A DNA stretch of 64,000 bases from LMUY01 sp964242215 (GCA_964242215.1 CAXTCJ010000012.1:1-64000), one strand, 5' to 3'. Counted from the stretch's first letter, positions 52,787-62,166 are shown. The notes: generated from the letters alone by a model not told the origin. Numbers and translations are program-made.

Positions 52787-55700
52787 TTAGGCAACCGCCC
52801 GGGTCTTGCCCGCCAGCCGCCGTCGGATCGCTTCCAGTTCGTAGCCGTCATCCACCTTGGGCGCGCAGAAACGGGCAGTCTCCGATGCGTCCGAATAAAG
52901 CGCGGCGAACTCGCTGGCGTTGTGGAACATGCCGCGGCTGTCGTCATCGAGGTAACTCTCGGACGGGACACCTTCGGCCAGCAATACATCGTGCCTGTCC
53001 AGTTCGACGTGGACGTAGTCGACCCGGCCCAGGCCACGCTCGTGCTTGATCGTCACGCCATTCACCAGGCAGCGGGCCGGCACCAATAGGCCGTCGATGA
53101 ACATGGCATGTTCCGGCGACACCAGCAGGTCCCGGCGGGGCATGCCGCCACCGAGCGAGCCAGCGCGGAAGCGGATGGGCTGCGCATTCGGATTGGCGGC
53201 GAGGAAGCGCCCGGCGTAGCTGCGGCGGCCGATCCACTTCACCGGCCGCGCGGCTCCAGATGCTGTGATAAGCGTGTCACCGATCGCCAACGTCTCGACG
53301 GGGACCTCGCCGCCACAGCCGAGAATAAGCGTGCCGACGCAGTAGCAGGCGGGTTTCGCCGTGACGAGCGTGCCGCCGGTCGCGTCCGCCGCGAGAGCGA
53401 AAACCAGGCCGGTATAGCTGCCGGACAGCGTCTCGGTGAACGTCCCGTTGGCGTTGCTGACTGTCAGCAGGTCGTTCGCATCGACCACCGCCGAGCCGCC
53501 ACCGGCATAGGCGAGTGCGCTGAGGTCGGTCATCGCGCCGGCCAGTAGCACCGTGCCGGCCAGGGTCGCGTCGGCGACCACCACTTGCGTGCCCCCGCTG
53601 CTCACAACCGTGTCCGATGCCGTGGCGGCGCCGGAGGCACCATAGGCCGCAGAGCCCGAGACGACCTGGAACCCACCCGACTGGATCGACGCTCCGACAG
53701 CGGTGCCACCAACGGACACGCTCTGCGTCCCGCCACTCGCCACGATCGTGGCGCTGGCGATCCCGCCATAGCCCACCCGTTCGGTGCCGCCGCTGGTCAC
53801 GGACGTGGTGCTGCCGACTGCGCCATCCTCGATGGTGAGGATGGCTGAGGCATTCACGGTCGCGGAGTGGACCATGACGCCGCCATACGCTTCCGCGGTG
53901 CTGCCGCTATCGAGCGTGGCGCCACTGACCAGTCCGCCGCCGGCGACCAAACTGCCGCCGCTGCTCACGGTGGTGGCGATTGCGACACCGCCCGCCGTCA
54001 CCGATTGCTCGCCGCCGGAGCCCACCAGCGTGGTTTGCGCCGTGGCGCCGGACTCCACCAACTGAATGCCACCGCTCAGCGTGGTGCCGCTCGCCATGCC
54101 GGCGAACACGAACTGGAATCCGCCGCTCTGGACGACCGTTCCGAGCGCCGTTCCGCTGTCGAGCACGCTCTCGGCGCCGTTGCTGCCCACGACGAAGCCG
54201 GCGGCAATGTCCGGAGTGTACATCGTGGCCACGCCGGGCGCCTGCAGCAGCACACCGGTGGACACGACGGTCCCTCCGTCTGGCTGCGTTGCCGGGGCCA
54301 TGCCGCCGCTCAGGACCGCGAGATAGCCGCCGGACTGCAGCGCGGTGCCCAAGGCGGTTGCGCCGGCTTCGACGACGAGCACGCCACTGCCGGCAACGGC
54401 CGTGCCAGACGCCACGCCGTCCGCCTGCACGTCGAGCAGCCCGCCGGACAGCATCGTGGCCGAAGCGCTGCCCCCTGCCGCCACGAACACCACACCCCCG
54501 CTCACGCTGGCGCTCGTCGCGGTGCCATCGACGCCGAAATTGCCGGCGAGCAGCGTGTCGTCCAAGGATGTCGCGCCGGCGGCGATGGTCTCCTCGCCCC
54601 CGTTGACGATGCTGCCGGTCGCCGAAGCACCCGCCGCCAGATAGATGGAGCCCTGGGCGGTGATCGTGCTGCGGGAAATACTGCCGTAGACCTCCTGCTC
54701 GGCGTCGGCGACCGTCGCGCCCACGGCCTGGCCACCCGACATCACGACTTGGATGCCACCGCTGATCACGGTGCTGCCGGAGGCCGTGGCGGACGCCTCG
54801 ACCGTCTCGGTCGCATACTGGCCGCTGACGAGATCGCCGATCGCCGTGCCGCTGGACTGGATGTCCACCGTGCCGCCCGAGCCAACCGCGACGCCCGAGG
54901 CGACCCCGCCGGACGAGACGGTTACCGTCGCGGCCCCGGACACGCTGCCGCTGAGGGCGGTGCCCCCGGCCAGCACGAGCTCCGTCCCGCTGCCAGTCAG
55001 CACGATTCCGCTGGCCACGGCAGGATAGTACGTGGTCCCCGATCCGGGCTGAGTCACGATCACGCCCGTCGCGGCAACGCTGCCGCCGGAACTGACGGTG
55101 CCGGCGGCCGCGCCGCCCGGCAGGATCAGCAACGTGCCGCCGCTCTGCAGCACGGCGCCACTCGCCACACCGCCCGAGCTGACCACGAGCACGCTGCCGC
55201 TACCGATCGTGGTGCCGTCCGCAGCACCCCCCGCCGCCACCGACTGGACGCCGCCGGACAGCAGCATCGTGCCGCGGGTGACGCCGCCCGCCATCACCGC
55301 CTCCGTCCCACCGGCAGATACGGTGGTGAGGCTCGTCGCGCCGAAATCATTCAGCACGCCGGCGACGCTGACCTGGGCGCCGGAAGCGACCCCGTAAACG
55401 TCGAGCAGCCCGCCACTGTCGACCAGGGTGCCGCTCGCGACGCCGGAATCGGTCTCCAGGCCGCCATCGAGGATGGTGGTGCCGGAATCGGTGCCGCCCC
55501 TGAACACGGTCTCGTCGCCGCCGCTGCTCACCACCGTCAGGCTGGCGCTCCCCTCGACGCCCTGGGCGCCCCCGGACAGGATCGTCCCAACGGCAGTTCC
55601 ATCGGCTGAGACATATTCCCCAGAGAAGCCAGCAAACTGGCTGCTGACGGTGTTCTCGACGATCGTGCCGGTGGTTACGCCGCCCGCGTAGACGGTCAGC

Positions 55701-57925
55701 GCCGCACTGGCGCCCAGCAGGATTCCGCTGACGCTGCCGCCCGCCTCGATCAGCACGCTGGCCCCCGACCCGGCCATCCCGCCATAGGCCGAACCGAAGA
55801 CGGTTTCGCTCCCGGACAGCTGCACGGCGCTCGCCACGCCGCCCGCCAACACCGTGATCGCCGCGCCGTGCGCCACGATCGTGCCGCTCGCGAGCCCGGC
55901 GGCGTAAACGGTTTCCGTTCCGCCCGACGCCACTGTGCCGCGCGCATCCGTGCCGCCAGGCAGTACGTATTCGGTGGCACCACTGTCCACCATGCCGCCG
56001 GACAGGCTGGCGGCGTAGAACAGCCCGGCGCCGGGCTGGTAGATGGCGATCCCCGTGGATACGGGAGCGGCGCCGGAGGGCGCGGTGTCCACGCCGCCGG
56101 GCAATACGACCAAATAGCCGCCGGGATCGACGACGATGCCGCTCGCCGTGGCGCCGGACGATACCAGCAGCGCGCCCCCGCTGCCGATCTCGACGCCCGT
56201 GGCGGACCCGGATTCGCCAAGGACGACGACGCCACCGCTGCTGACGAACCCGCCGGTCGCCGTGCCGCCGTAACCGACCAGCACATCGCCGCCGCTGCTC
56301 ACGATGGTGCCGGACGCGATCGCCGGGTTCTCTGCGGTGACGGCTGAGACGGTCTCATAGCCGCCTGCAAGCACCACCGTATCAATGGCGTGGCCGCTCT
56401 CGTCCACGTCCAGCACGCCGCCGCTGAGGACGAAGGTGCTGGTCACCGTGCCGTTGAGTGCGACCTCCTGCGCGCCGCCGACAAGGATGCTAGCGGACAG
56501 GGACGTCCCGTAGATGACGCCCTCCCCGCCGGAGCTGATCACCGTGCCCGTTACCGCGCCCAAGACCTGTTCAATGCCGCCACGAACGATATCGCCAGTC
56601 GCCGTGGCGCCTGCGAGGATGATGTCGACACTGTCATTGTTGACGATGCCGCTCGCCGCCCCGCCGGACGCGACCGATATCGTCCCGCCTGCGAGGATGG
56701 TGCCGCCCAAGTCGCTTCCGTTGGCGGACACGACCTCCAGCCCGCCCGACACGATCTCGGTCATGCTCGCGGTGCCGCCGGAGGACACCGCCAGATAGCC
56801 CGCGAGCTGAGTGCCGGTGGCGGTGCCGGCCAGGCTCAGCACCCCACCGGAGACGATCGTCGTGGACCGGGCGGTGCCGCCCGCGAACACCTCGGCGGCG
56901 CCGCCGCTGTCGACCGTGACGTTGGATATCGTGCCCTGGGACAGCACGTAGACCACCCCGCCGGCGCCGACCGTCACGCCGCTTTGCGTGGCGCCGGTGC
57001 TCACGCTGCCAGGATTGAACAACACGACTCCCGTCGTCACGGACGTGCCGGCGGCCTGGGCGGTGTCGATGCCGCCGGGAAGCACGAGCAATACGCCGCC
57101 CGCGGCGACCATGGCGCCAGAAACGGTTCCGCCGGACGACACGATCTCCACCCCGCCGCTGCCGACCGCCGTGGCGCTCGCGACGCCGAGGGACAGGACG
57201 AACTCGGCGCCGCCCGATCCAACCTGGTCCGCAATCGACAGGCCGCCCCTGAAGACATCGGCAACGCCGCCTGCCTGCACCATTGTGCTACTGGCGATGC
57301 CTCCGTCTATGGCGGAGAGCTGTGCGCCGCTCTGGACGATCGTGCTGGAGGCAACGGCACCGGTTTGTCCGGCGACCAACGTGCCGCCACTCGCCAGCGT
57401 GGTGTCGAGCGACAGGCCCACGCCCACCGCTTCCGATCCACCGCCATTGACCAGCGCGCCGACGGTCTCGCCGTTGTCGTAGATCAGGCCGCCGCTATTC
57501 ACCACGGTCCCGCTCGCGACCCCGCCCGAGCTGATGTCTTCCCCGCCGCCATCCACCTCGTTGCCGACGCCGGGGGCGAACACCGTGATCGCGCTCAGGA
57601 TAGTGCCGGTCGCGGTGCCCCCTGCCGCGATGACCTGCGTGCCGCCCGACAGGGTGGCGCTGACGGCGGACCCGCCGCTGGACACGGTCTGAGCGCCGTA
57701 GGGGCCGGTCACTGTGGTCAGGCTGGCGATACCGCCGGAGGAGACGATTTCATCGCCGGAGTTCATGAGCAGGGTGAGGCTGGTTTGTCCTCCGGAGAAC
57801 AGGACGTCGGTGCCGCCGCCACTCACCGTGGTCTGGATCGCGACCCCACCCGCCAGGATGTCGAGCGTGTCGCCGGGCTGCACGCTGAGTCCGGTCGAGG
57901 TGACCGTGAGGCTGGAGGTGGTCAT
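52787..57925 (-). CDS. Giant AIDA-repeat protein with C-terminal Hint domain
   Basis: A 1712-residue protein. About residues 1-1500 are short Gly/Ser/Val repeats (SGGT-VVSSGG-A-GT-V pattern), expected to form a beta-solenoid. Four longer cassettes with LPGG(I/V)D...TGV...PG recur near residues 280, 605, 935 and 1205. From about 1527 a Hint domain begins with CYCVGTLI, then GDTLITASG, SPEHAMFIDGLLVPARCLVNG and VELDRHDVLLAEGVPSESYLDDDSR; Hint domains cut or ligate the chain at the Cys. No Sec signal is seen at the ATG 57925 start (AGAGGGA upstream), so type I or other export is possible. It probably acts as an adhesin or surface-layer component. Confidence 0.9.
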   Translation of the reverse strand: MTTSSLTVTSTGLSVQPGDTLDILAGGVAIQTTVSGGGTDVLFSGGQTSLTLLMNSGDEIVSSGGIASLTTVTGPYGAQTVSSGGSAVSATLSGGTQVIAAGGTATGTILSAITVFAPGVGNEVDGGGEDISSGGVASGTVVNSGGLIYDNGETVGALVNGGGSEAVGVGLSLDTTLASGGTLVAGQTGAVASSTIVQSGAQLSAIDGGIASSTMVQAGGVADVFRGGLSIADQVGSGGAEFVLSLGVASATAVGSGGVEIVSSGGTVSGAMVAAGGVLLVLPGGIDTAQAAGTSVTTGVVLFNPGSVSTGATQSGVTVGAGGVVYVLSQGTISNVTVDSGGAAEVFAGGTARSTTIVSGGVLSLAGTATGTQLAGYLAVSSGGTASMTEIVSGGLEVVSANGSDLGGTILAGGTISVASGGAASGIVNNDSVDIILAGATATGDIVRGGIEQVLGAVTGTVISSGGEGVIYGTSLSASILVGGAQEVALNGTVTSTFVLSGGVLDVDESGHAIDTVVLAGGYETVSAVTAENPAIASGTIVSSGGDVLVGYGGTATGGFVSSGGVVVLGESGSATGVEIGSGGALLVSSGATASGIVVDPGGYLVVLPGGVDTAPSGAAPVSTGIAIYQPGAGLFYAASLSGGMVDSGATEYVLPGGTDARGTVASGGTETVYAAGLASGTIVAHGAAITVLAGGVASAVQLSGSETVFGSAYGGMAGSGASVLIEAGGSVSGILLGASAALTVYAGGVTTGTIVENTVSSQFAGFSGEYVSADGTAVGTILSGGAQGVEGSASLTVVSSGGDETVFRGGTDSGTTILDGGLETDSGVASGTLVDSGGLLDVYGVASGAQVSVAGVLNDFGATSLTTVSAGGTEAVMAGGVTRGTMLLSGGVQSVAAGGAADGTTIGSGSVLVVSSGGVASGAVLQSGGTLLILPGGAAAGTVSSGGSVAATGVIVTQPGSGTTYYPAVASGIVLTGSGTELVLAGGTALSGSVSGAATVTVSSGGVASGVAVGSGGTVDIQSSGTAIGDLVSGQYATETVEASATASGSTVISGGIQVVMSGGQAVGATVADAEQEVYGSISRSTITAQGSIYLAAGASATGSIVNGGEETIAAGATSLDDTLLAGNFGVDGTATSASVSGGVVFVAAGGSASATMLSGGLLDVQADGVASGTAVAGSGVLVVEAGATALGTALQSGGYLAVLSGGMAPATQPDGGTVVSTGVLLQAPGVATMYTPDIAAGFVVGSNGAESVLDSGTALGTVVQSGGFQFVFAGMASGTTLSGGIQLVESGATAQTTLVGSGGEQSVTAGGVAIATTVSSGGSLVAGGGLVSGATLDSGSTAEAYGGVMVHSATVNASAILTIEDGAVGSTTSVTSGGTERVGYGGIASATIVASGGTQSVSVGGTAVGASIQSGGFQVVSGSAAYGASGAATASDTVVSSGGTQVVVADATLAGTVLLAGAMTDLSALAYAGGGSAVVDANDLLTVSNANGTFTETLSGSYTGLVFALAADATGGTLVTAKPACYCVGTLILGCGGEVPVETLAIGDTLITASGAARPVKWIGRRSYAGRFLAANPNAQPIRFRAGSLGGGMPRRDLLVSPEHAMFIDGLLVPARCLVNGVTIKHERGLGRVDYVHVELDRHDVLLAEGVPSESYLDDDSRGMFHNASEFAALYSDASETARFCAPKVDDGYELEAIRRRLAGKTRAVA

Positions 57926-58071
57926 GCCGGCATCCCTCTGAAGACTGATGCTCGTGGCGTGAGTGCAGGGCGGCCTTCGCTTCGAGCGCGGAATGGACCA
58001 TGGAACGGAGTTCCGGACCGTGTCGTCATCCAAACGAATGACGCGAGTACCGGTAAATTTGCCTCCCTCAA

Positions 58072-58095
58072 GTAGGGTGGGCTTCAGCCCACTAC
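58072..58095. repeat. GTGGGCT-TC-AGCCCAC palindrome
   Basis: GTGGGCT (58077-58083) and AGCCCAC (58086-58092) form a perfect stem with a 2-base loop, flanked by GTAG and CTAC. Such GTGGGCTTCAGCCCAC units are widely dispersed intergenic repeats. It lies about 150 bases upstream of the AIDA-repeat start. Confidence 0.65.
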
Positions 58096-58510
58096 CTTGG
58101 TGCGGCCTGTGGACTGAGGCCTATCCTACATCTCGCGATGTGGGCTGTTAGCTCGCGCATTGCCGAGCAGGACGGCGGCGACCCCCCGGTGGTGTCGACA
58201 CGGTGAAATGGTTGCGTTTCTGCTCTGATCGCAGACCCCCAATGCCTGTGGGGCTTTCGGAAGGACGGGATGTTGCTTCAGTGTGCAAAACGCGTGCAGC
58301 GCATCCTAGTGGACGTCGTTTCTACCCTGGAGGGCGCTTGGGCCCGAAGAGGCGGACCTCGCGAACACCCACAGGTTCACATATCGATCGAGGGTCGCGT
58401 TCTCATAGAGAGGCTCAAGGAGATCCTAGAAGGCGGAGGCGGACGAGGCGAAGGAAAAAGCGGCCTGATTTCTACTTGAGGATGGCGGCACTAAACGCTG
58501 ACCGGCCAGA
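58096..58510. other. Gene-free interval
   Basis: About 415 bases without a supportable gene. Short frames (for example 58270-58479 on the plus strand) have no family signature. No tRNA or stem-loop terminator was seen. Confidence 0.4.
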
Positions 58511-58843
58511 CTAGGCGCCGTCCTCCTGCAGCAGTCCCGCATACCACGCCGCATAGCAGGTAGTTCGGGCCATGCGGCGGGTGAGATCCGCCGCACCGTC
58601 GGTCCACCAAGGCGATCCTCGCTCGCCCAGCGCCACCTTGGCGGCATCTACGCGCACTCTGGCCGCCTCCCGCCCAGAGGCATCACCAGCCCGGATCGCG
58701 GACCCTTTGTCGCGCCGGGCGGACATCAGCTCCCGTGTCAGGGCTTCTCGGACATCCGGGCTGAGGTCTGGGTTGCTGCATCGCCAGAGGCGGCCGCGCA
58801 CGGCGATGTAGCGGCCATCTGGAGTGGTCAGGTGCTTTACCAT
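58511..58843 (-). CDS. Small conserved hypothetical protein
   Basis: A 110-residue soluble protein with a strongly patterned sequence: TPDGRYIAVRGRLWRCSNPDLS at the start, a charged helix LTRELMSARRDKGSAIRAG, then ARVRVDAAKVALGERG and PWWTDGAADLTRRMARTTCYAAWYAGL. Similar short proteins (DGRYIVVRGRLWR / WWTDG) are common in Rhizobiales and Acetobacteraceae, without a known function. It is the first intact gene left of the tRNA-Glu hotspot and may be core or part of the older island. Confidence 0.7.
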   Translation of the reverse strand: MVKHLTTPDGRYIAVRGRLWRCSNPDLSPDVREALTRELMSARRDKGSAIRAGDASGREAARVRVDAAKVALGERGSPWWTDGAADLTRRMARTTCYAAWYAGLLQEDGA

Positions 58844-58850
58844 CAGGGGC

Positions 58851-59127
58851 TATAGACGTGGCAGTGAGAGAAGGTGATGGGCCATGCTGTCTATTGTCCA
58901 GGCCACCGTGTCAAAGCCACGGTTCCGACGCCAGACCCAGTGCTCCTCAAGCGTCTTGTTGTGCTTGGAGCGGTTGCACTCACGTGGGCCAAAGTGAGGT
59001 TATTGTCCTCATTGGTGCCGTCCCTCGAGAGGGGAGTCATGTGCTCGACGGAGCATGCCTGGATGTCTGTGCGCGGGATTGGTTTGGAGCTGCCGTGGCC
59101 GGGTTCATCGGCAGCGGCAGGTCCCAC
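58851..59127 (-). pseudogene. HNH endonuclease gene with frameshift and missing 5' half
   Basis: The minus-strand frame reads VEHMTPLSRDGTNEDNNLTLAH and, after a +1 shift near the final His codon, continues RECNRSKHNKTLEEHW and TVAWTIDSMAHHLLSLP to a TAG at 58851. Together these make the HNH ββα-metal module (EH...N...H plus CNRSK) and a C-terminal tail. The shift separates the catalytic His/Asn from the rest, and the 5' end runs into the decayed integrase. It is therefore non-functional as read. Such HNH genes travel with phages and islands. Confidence 0.7.
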
Positions 59128-59560
59128 TCGGCCATCGCGTAAGAAAGGATTGAGGACAGGAGTTTGAGACGCTTAACGACGGTTCCAGCAGAGTAGGTTT
59201 CTTCCTGCCGGTCCTGAACCCCCGAACCGCTGATGCGGTCAGCCTGCTGGCCTTCAGCTGGGCAATGGCGTCGCCGGTGATCGCTGGAATGTGTCCGAGG
59301 TCCTCGGCGGCTCCTGGCCTCTTGCCGCCGACCTGCATCTGGGAGTCCACATACCGCTGGACCAATTTCGCGAGCGTGCTGTTGTCTAATGTGGACCGGT
59401 CGAAGTAGTTCCCAGCCCGTACTGCGACCGAGATATCGTCGAGTCACTCCTTGACCAGCTTGGCATTGTCAGACGTCTTGGTGATCCGCTTGCCGTCGAC
59501 TGAAGGACGGCATCGGCATTTGGAGAGGACCCCGGTATTCAAAGCCTTGCGGCAACAGCC
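59037..59560 (-). pseudogene. Tyrosine-integrase remnant (N-terminal and core-binding domains only)
   Basis: Minus-strand pieces follow the integrase N-terminal layout: GKRITKTSDNAKLVKE, an in-frame TGA at 59444, then AVRAGNYFDRSTLDNSTLAKLVQRYV and AIAQLKASRLTASAVRGF. After a frameshift comes SAGTVVKRLKLLSSILSYAM followed by AEWDLPLPMNP, the core-binding domain end. The catalytic domain with Arg-His-Arg-Tyr is absent; the sequence passes into the HNH fragment. It lies directly beside the tRNA-Glu 3' piece and points away from it, as P4-type integrases do, so it marks an older element at the same site. Confidence 0.75.
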
Positions 59561-59682
59561 TCCCGGTGGCTGGGTCCACCGAGTTCTCTTCGTCCTTTTG
59601 GCGCGCAAATGGTCCAACCCGGTCCTCGCGGGAGAACTGGACCAGAATTGGGCCAACAATAAATGGTAATTACGAAAAACCG

Positions 59683-59728
59683 TGGCGTCCCGTAGGGGAT
59701 TCGAACCCCTGTTACCGCCGTGAGAGGG
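59683..59728 (-). tRNA. 3' half of tRNA-Glu(CTC): attachment site of the integrative element
   Basis: The minus strand from 59728 reads the anticodon loop CTCTCAC with anticodon CTC, the 3' side of the anticodon stem, the variable loop TAAC, a perfect T arm AGGGGTTCGAATCCCCT, the 3' acceptor strand ACGGGACG and an encoded CCA. The 5' half (acceptor, D arm, 5' anticodon stem) is missing: sequence upstream of 59728 does not pair. This is the 46-bp remnant expected at the left end of an element integrated in tRNA-Glu. The intact gene should lie at the right end, beyond the window. It is not a functional tRNA. Confidence 0.88.
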
Positions 59729-59877
59729 TGTTGATCGGTAGGGCTGAAACACTGTAAGCGCTGAACCTTAACCACTGAATAAATTGGTATTTAGCGATTT
59801 GACGGCTACCGGAATGCGCTGGAGTTCGCCCGTCTGCGGGATTATATTACCCGGGGATTCACCCGAAAGTACCCTGA

Positions 59878-61200
59878 ATGAGCCGCACAGTCTCGGATGC
59901 CTCTATCACGACGAAGGCCGCGCGCGAGCGGCTTGAACCGCGTGACGCCCCCTACTGGCGAGCTATCGAAGGTGGCCTGGCCCTCGGCTACCGCCGTGGT
60001 GTGGGGCGTGGGTCATGGAAGGTGCGGCTGCTGGGTCAAAACGGGCACTACGCCAAAGCGACCCTAGGGCGGGCCGACGACCTGGTAGCGGCCAACGGCT
60101 CTACAGTGTTGGATTATGCCCAAGCGGCTTCAGCAGCGCGCAAATGGGCCGACAAGTGCCACCGCGTTGCGGCAGGGTTGGAAGCCGAGCCTTCCAAGGT
60201 TAAGGCCAAGCCCTACACGGTGGCCGAAGCCTGCCGGGACTATCTAACCGACTATACGGAGCGGGGTGGCAAAGCCTCCAAGGGCACGGCCAACACCATC
60301 AAGACGCACATCCTCCCCGACCTGGGAGATATCGCCTTGCCGCGCCTGACAAGAGACAAGCTCAAGGCTTGGCATCGAGGCGTTGCGGCATCCGACCCGC
60401 GTAGGGCTGGAGCAGAAATTAGTTCCGCACAGGCGAGGCAGGCCACCGCCAACCGTGTGATGACCGTCCTGAAGGCTGCGCTGAACCTGGCCCGCCGCGA
60501 AGGGCGGGTGGTTTGCACCGCCGATGCCTGGGATCAGGTCAAGGCGTTCAAGGGCGTGGACGTTGCGCGTGTCCGCTACCTCTCCATCGAGGAAATCACG
60601 CGGCTGCTGAACGCGAGTAGCGGAGACTTCCGCGAGTTGGTCACAGCCGCTTTGCTGACAGGATGCAGATACGGTGAGCTTTGTGCAGCTCGGATGCAAG
60701 ACTTCGATGCAAGCGCGGGCGCGCTGTTCATCGCCGTTAGCAAGAGTGGCAAACCTCGCCATGTTGCACTGAATGAGCAGGGAATTGAGTTTTTCAAAAC
60801 ACTCTCAGTCGGCAAAGAGCGGGATGGCCATCTGTTTATGCGAGAAGGCCTTGTTCAACAGGCCACTCGCAAGACAGGAGCTATTTACAAACGGGTGGCC
60901 TGGAGCAAGTCAGATCAGCACCGTTATATGCAGGCTGCGTGCAAGGCGGCGAACATCACCCCGACAGTTGGTTTCCACGTTCTCCGGCACTCTTATGCTA
61001 GTGGCCTTGCGATGGCCGAAGTCGGCATGGAAGTTATCGCTGCACAGCTTGGTCACAGTGATAGCAAAATCACGGCCAAGCATTACGCCCACCTTGGTCC
61101 AAGCTACATATCGAGCGTCATTAAGAAGTCACTTCCAAAGATTGGCGTTATTGAGGCCGGGAATGTAGTCGGACTTTGCTTAAGCAGGAAAACGGCCTGA
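59878..61200 (+). CDS. int: Tyrosine-family site-specific integrase
   Basis: A 440-residue phage-type integrase. Residues about 1-110 form an arm-binding region (GSWKVRLLGQNGHYAKATLGRADD). Residues about 115-225 form the core-binding domain (TVAEACRDYLTDYTERGGKASKGTANTIKTHI). The catalytic domain has Arg264 in TGCRYGEL, a Lys in SKSGKPRHV, His367-x-x-Arg370 in FHVLRHSYA, His393 in LGHSD and Tyr403 in KHYAHL. All catalytic residues are present, so it should be active. It begins 150 bases from the tRNA-Glu piece, which it presumably recognises. It differs from the decayed integrase on the other side, so it is a separate acquisition. Confidence 0.95.
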   Translation: MSRTVSDASITTKAARERLEPRDAPYWRAIEGGLALGYRRGVGRGSWKVRLLGQNGHYAKATLGRADDLVAANGSTVLDYAQAASAARKWADKCHRVAAGLEAEPSKVKAKPYTVAEACRDYLTDYTERGGKASKGTANTIKTHILPDLGDIALPRLTRDKLKAWHRGVAASDPRRAGAEISSAQARQATANRVMTVLKAALNLARREGRVVCTADAWDQVKAFKGVDVARVRYLSIEEITRLLNASSGDFRELVTAALLTGCRYGELCAARMQDFDASAGALFIAVSKSGKPRHVALNEQGIEFFKTLSVGKERDGHLFMREGLVQQATRKTGAIYKRVAWSKSDQHRYMQAACKAANITPTVGFHVLRHSYASGLAMAEVGMEVIAAQLGHSDSKITAKHYAHLGPSYISSVIKKSLPKIGVIEAGNVVGLCLSRKTA

Positions 61201-61290
61201 CAACGGTCTTATTTACTATTAAGTCTCAAGATCCGCGTAGACTACTGTTCGTTCATGGGTATGCTGACGCAGCACTGCGAGGGCTACATC

Positions 61291-61476
61291 ATGCAAGTTC
61301 AGCGAATGACGGTTGAAGAGGTGTTGGCGGAAGCCAGGATCAGCCGAACCCGGCTGTATCAGAAGATCAGGCTGAATGATGGCCCACGTCTAGTCAAAGA
61401 CGGACGCCGGACTTTCGTGATGAGAACTGATTTCGAGGCATGGCTGAACGCTCAAGCCGAAAAGTCCGCCGCTTGA
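61291..61476 (+). CDS. AlpA/excisionase-type helix-turn-helix protein
   Basis: A 61-residue protein (ATG 61291 after GAGGG; an earlier ATG at 61255 in the same frame has no clear ribosome-binding site). MTVEEVLAEARISRTRLYQKIRLNDGPRLVKDGRRTFVMRTDFEAWLNA is the MerR-like winged-helix fold of AlpA/HTH_17 proteins, with the recognition helix in SRTRLYQKI. These bind DNA near att sites as directionality factors or activate integrase expression. It follows int by 90 bases. It would control excision of the element. Confidence 0.85.
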   Translation: MQVQRMTVEEVLAEARISRTRLYQKIRLNDGPRLVKDGRRTFVMRTDFEAWLNAQAEKSAA

Positions 61477-61542
61477 TGTGAAATGACCACCGTTGGAGCG
61501 GTGGCCATTTCTACTTTCTGAAAGCATCAGGCAGACACGACT

Positions 61543-62166
61543 ATGTATAATCAGGCCTTGTCGGTGGGGCAACCCCATGCTGACACCATTACTATTCTGC
61601 ACGCACAAAGCTCACGGGCGAAATGTGCCAAGGTTTTGCACGCCGACGGCACAACTGCCCAGAAGGTAAACCCTGGGTCGCTATTCCTTTTCGAGAATTA
61701 CCCACTCTCCGATTTAGCCGATCTGCACGCTTTGCTTCAAAAACTTCAAAGTGACCAGCGCGCCTTCATCATTAGAGGCAGCCTTCACCCCGATCGTGAC
61801 CTCAACCAACCGCAGCCCCGACGCCTCAGTCACGTAGAAGACAAACCCCATCATTGGCTATGTTTGGACTTCGATGAGATCGAGGCACCGCCTGGTCTCG
61901 AACCCACAGACCCAGCATCCGTAGCCTTGCTAGTCAGGGAACGGTTGCCTACTGAATTCCATCATTCCGCCTTCATTATCCAATGGTCAAGCAGTGCGGG
62001 AACGCCCAAGGCTGGACGTCTGGTCAAAGCACATGTTTGGTTCTGGCTAGCAACTGTCGCTAGTTGCGCCAGCCTTAAGCCGTGGGTTGCAAGCATCGGG
62101 GCTGACCCAGCGTTATTCACTCCGGTTCAACCGCACTATACGGCCTCGACGGTCTTCCTTGATTAA
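61543..62166 (+). CDS. Primase-like replication protein, N-terminal part (ends at a frameshift)
   Basis: A 207-residue frame. After LHAQSSRAKCAKVLHADGTTAQKV the core shows WLCLDFDEIEAP, HSAFIIQWSSSAG, KAHVWFWL and LFTPVQPHYTASTVFLD. This pattern (acidic DFD, then a SSS-G strand, K-H-FW and HY) is that of archaeo-eukaryotic-primase-like domains in plasmid and satellite replication proteins. The stop at 62164 comes right after the HYTAS block, where relatives continue. The +1 frame is then open for over 1.8 kb with a helicase-type domain. Probably one gene broken, or read, by a +1 frameshift. Confidence 0.7.
   Translation: MYNQALSVGQPHADTITILHAQSSRAKCAKVLHADGTTAQKVNPGSLFLFENYPLSDLADLHALLQKLQSDQRAFIIRGSLHPDRDLNQPQPRRLSHVEDKPHHWLCLDFDEIEAPPGLEPTDPASVALLVRERLPTEFHHSAFIIQWSSSAGTPKAGRLVKAHVWFWLATVASCASLKPWVASIGADPALFTPVQPHYTASTVFLD

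Noticed and set aside
52900..57900. Regular short repeats at DNA level, considered as a CRISPR or satellite array
   Set aside because: The repeats are degenerate, unevenly spaced and in frame within one coding sequence; no constant repeat with unique spacers.
53867..58075. Plus-strand frames of 580 and 561 residues opposite the AIDA-repeat gene
   Set aside because: They mirror the repetitive gene and consist of Ala/Arg/Gly/Asp-rich repeats without family features.
58270..58479. A 69-residue plus-strand frame
   Set aside because: No family signature, no clear ribosome-binding site, and Gly/Arg-rich end; not supportable as a gene.
59444..59752. A 102-residue minus-strand frame across the tRNA piece as a gene
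   Set aside because: It reads through the tRNA-Glu fragment and its only meaningful part (GKRITKTSDN) belongs to the decayed integrase.
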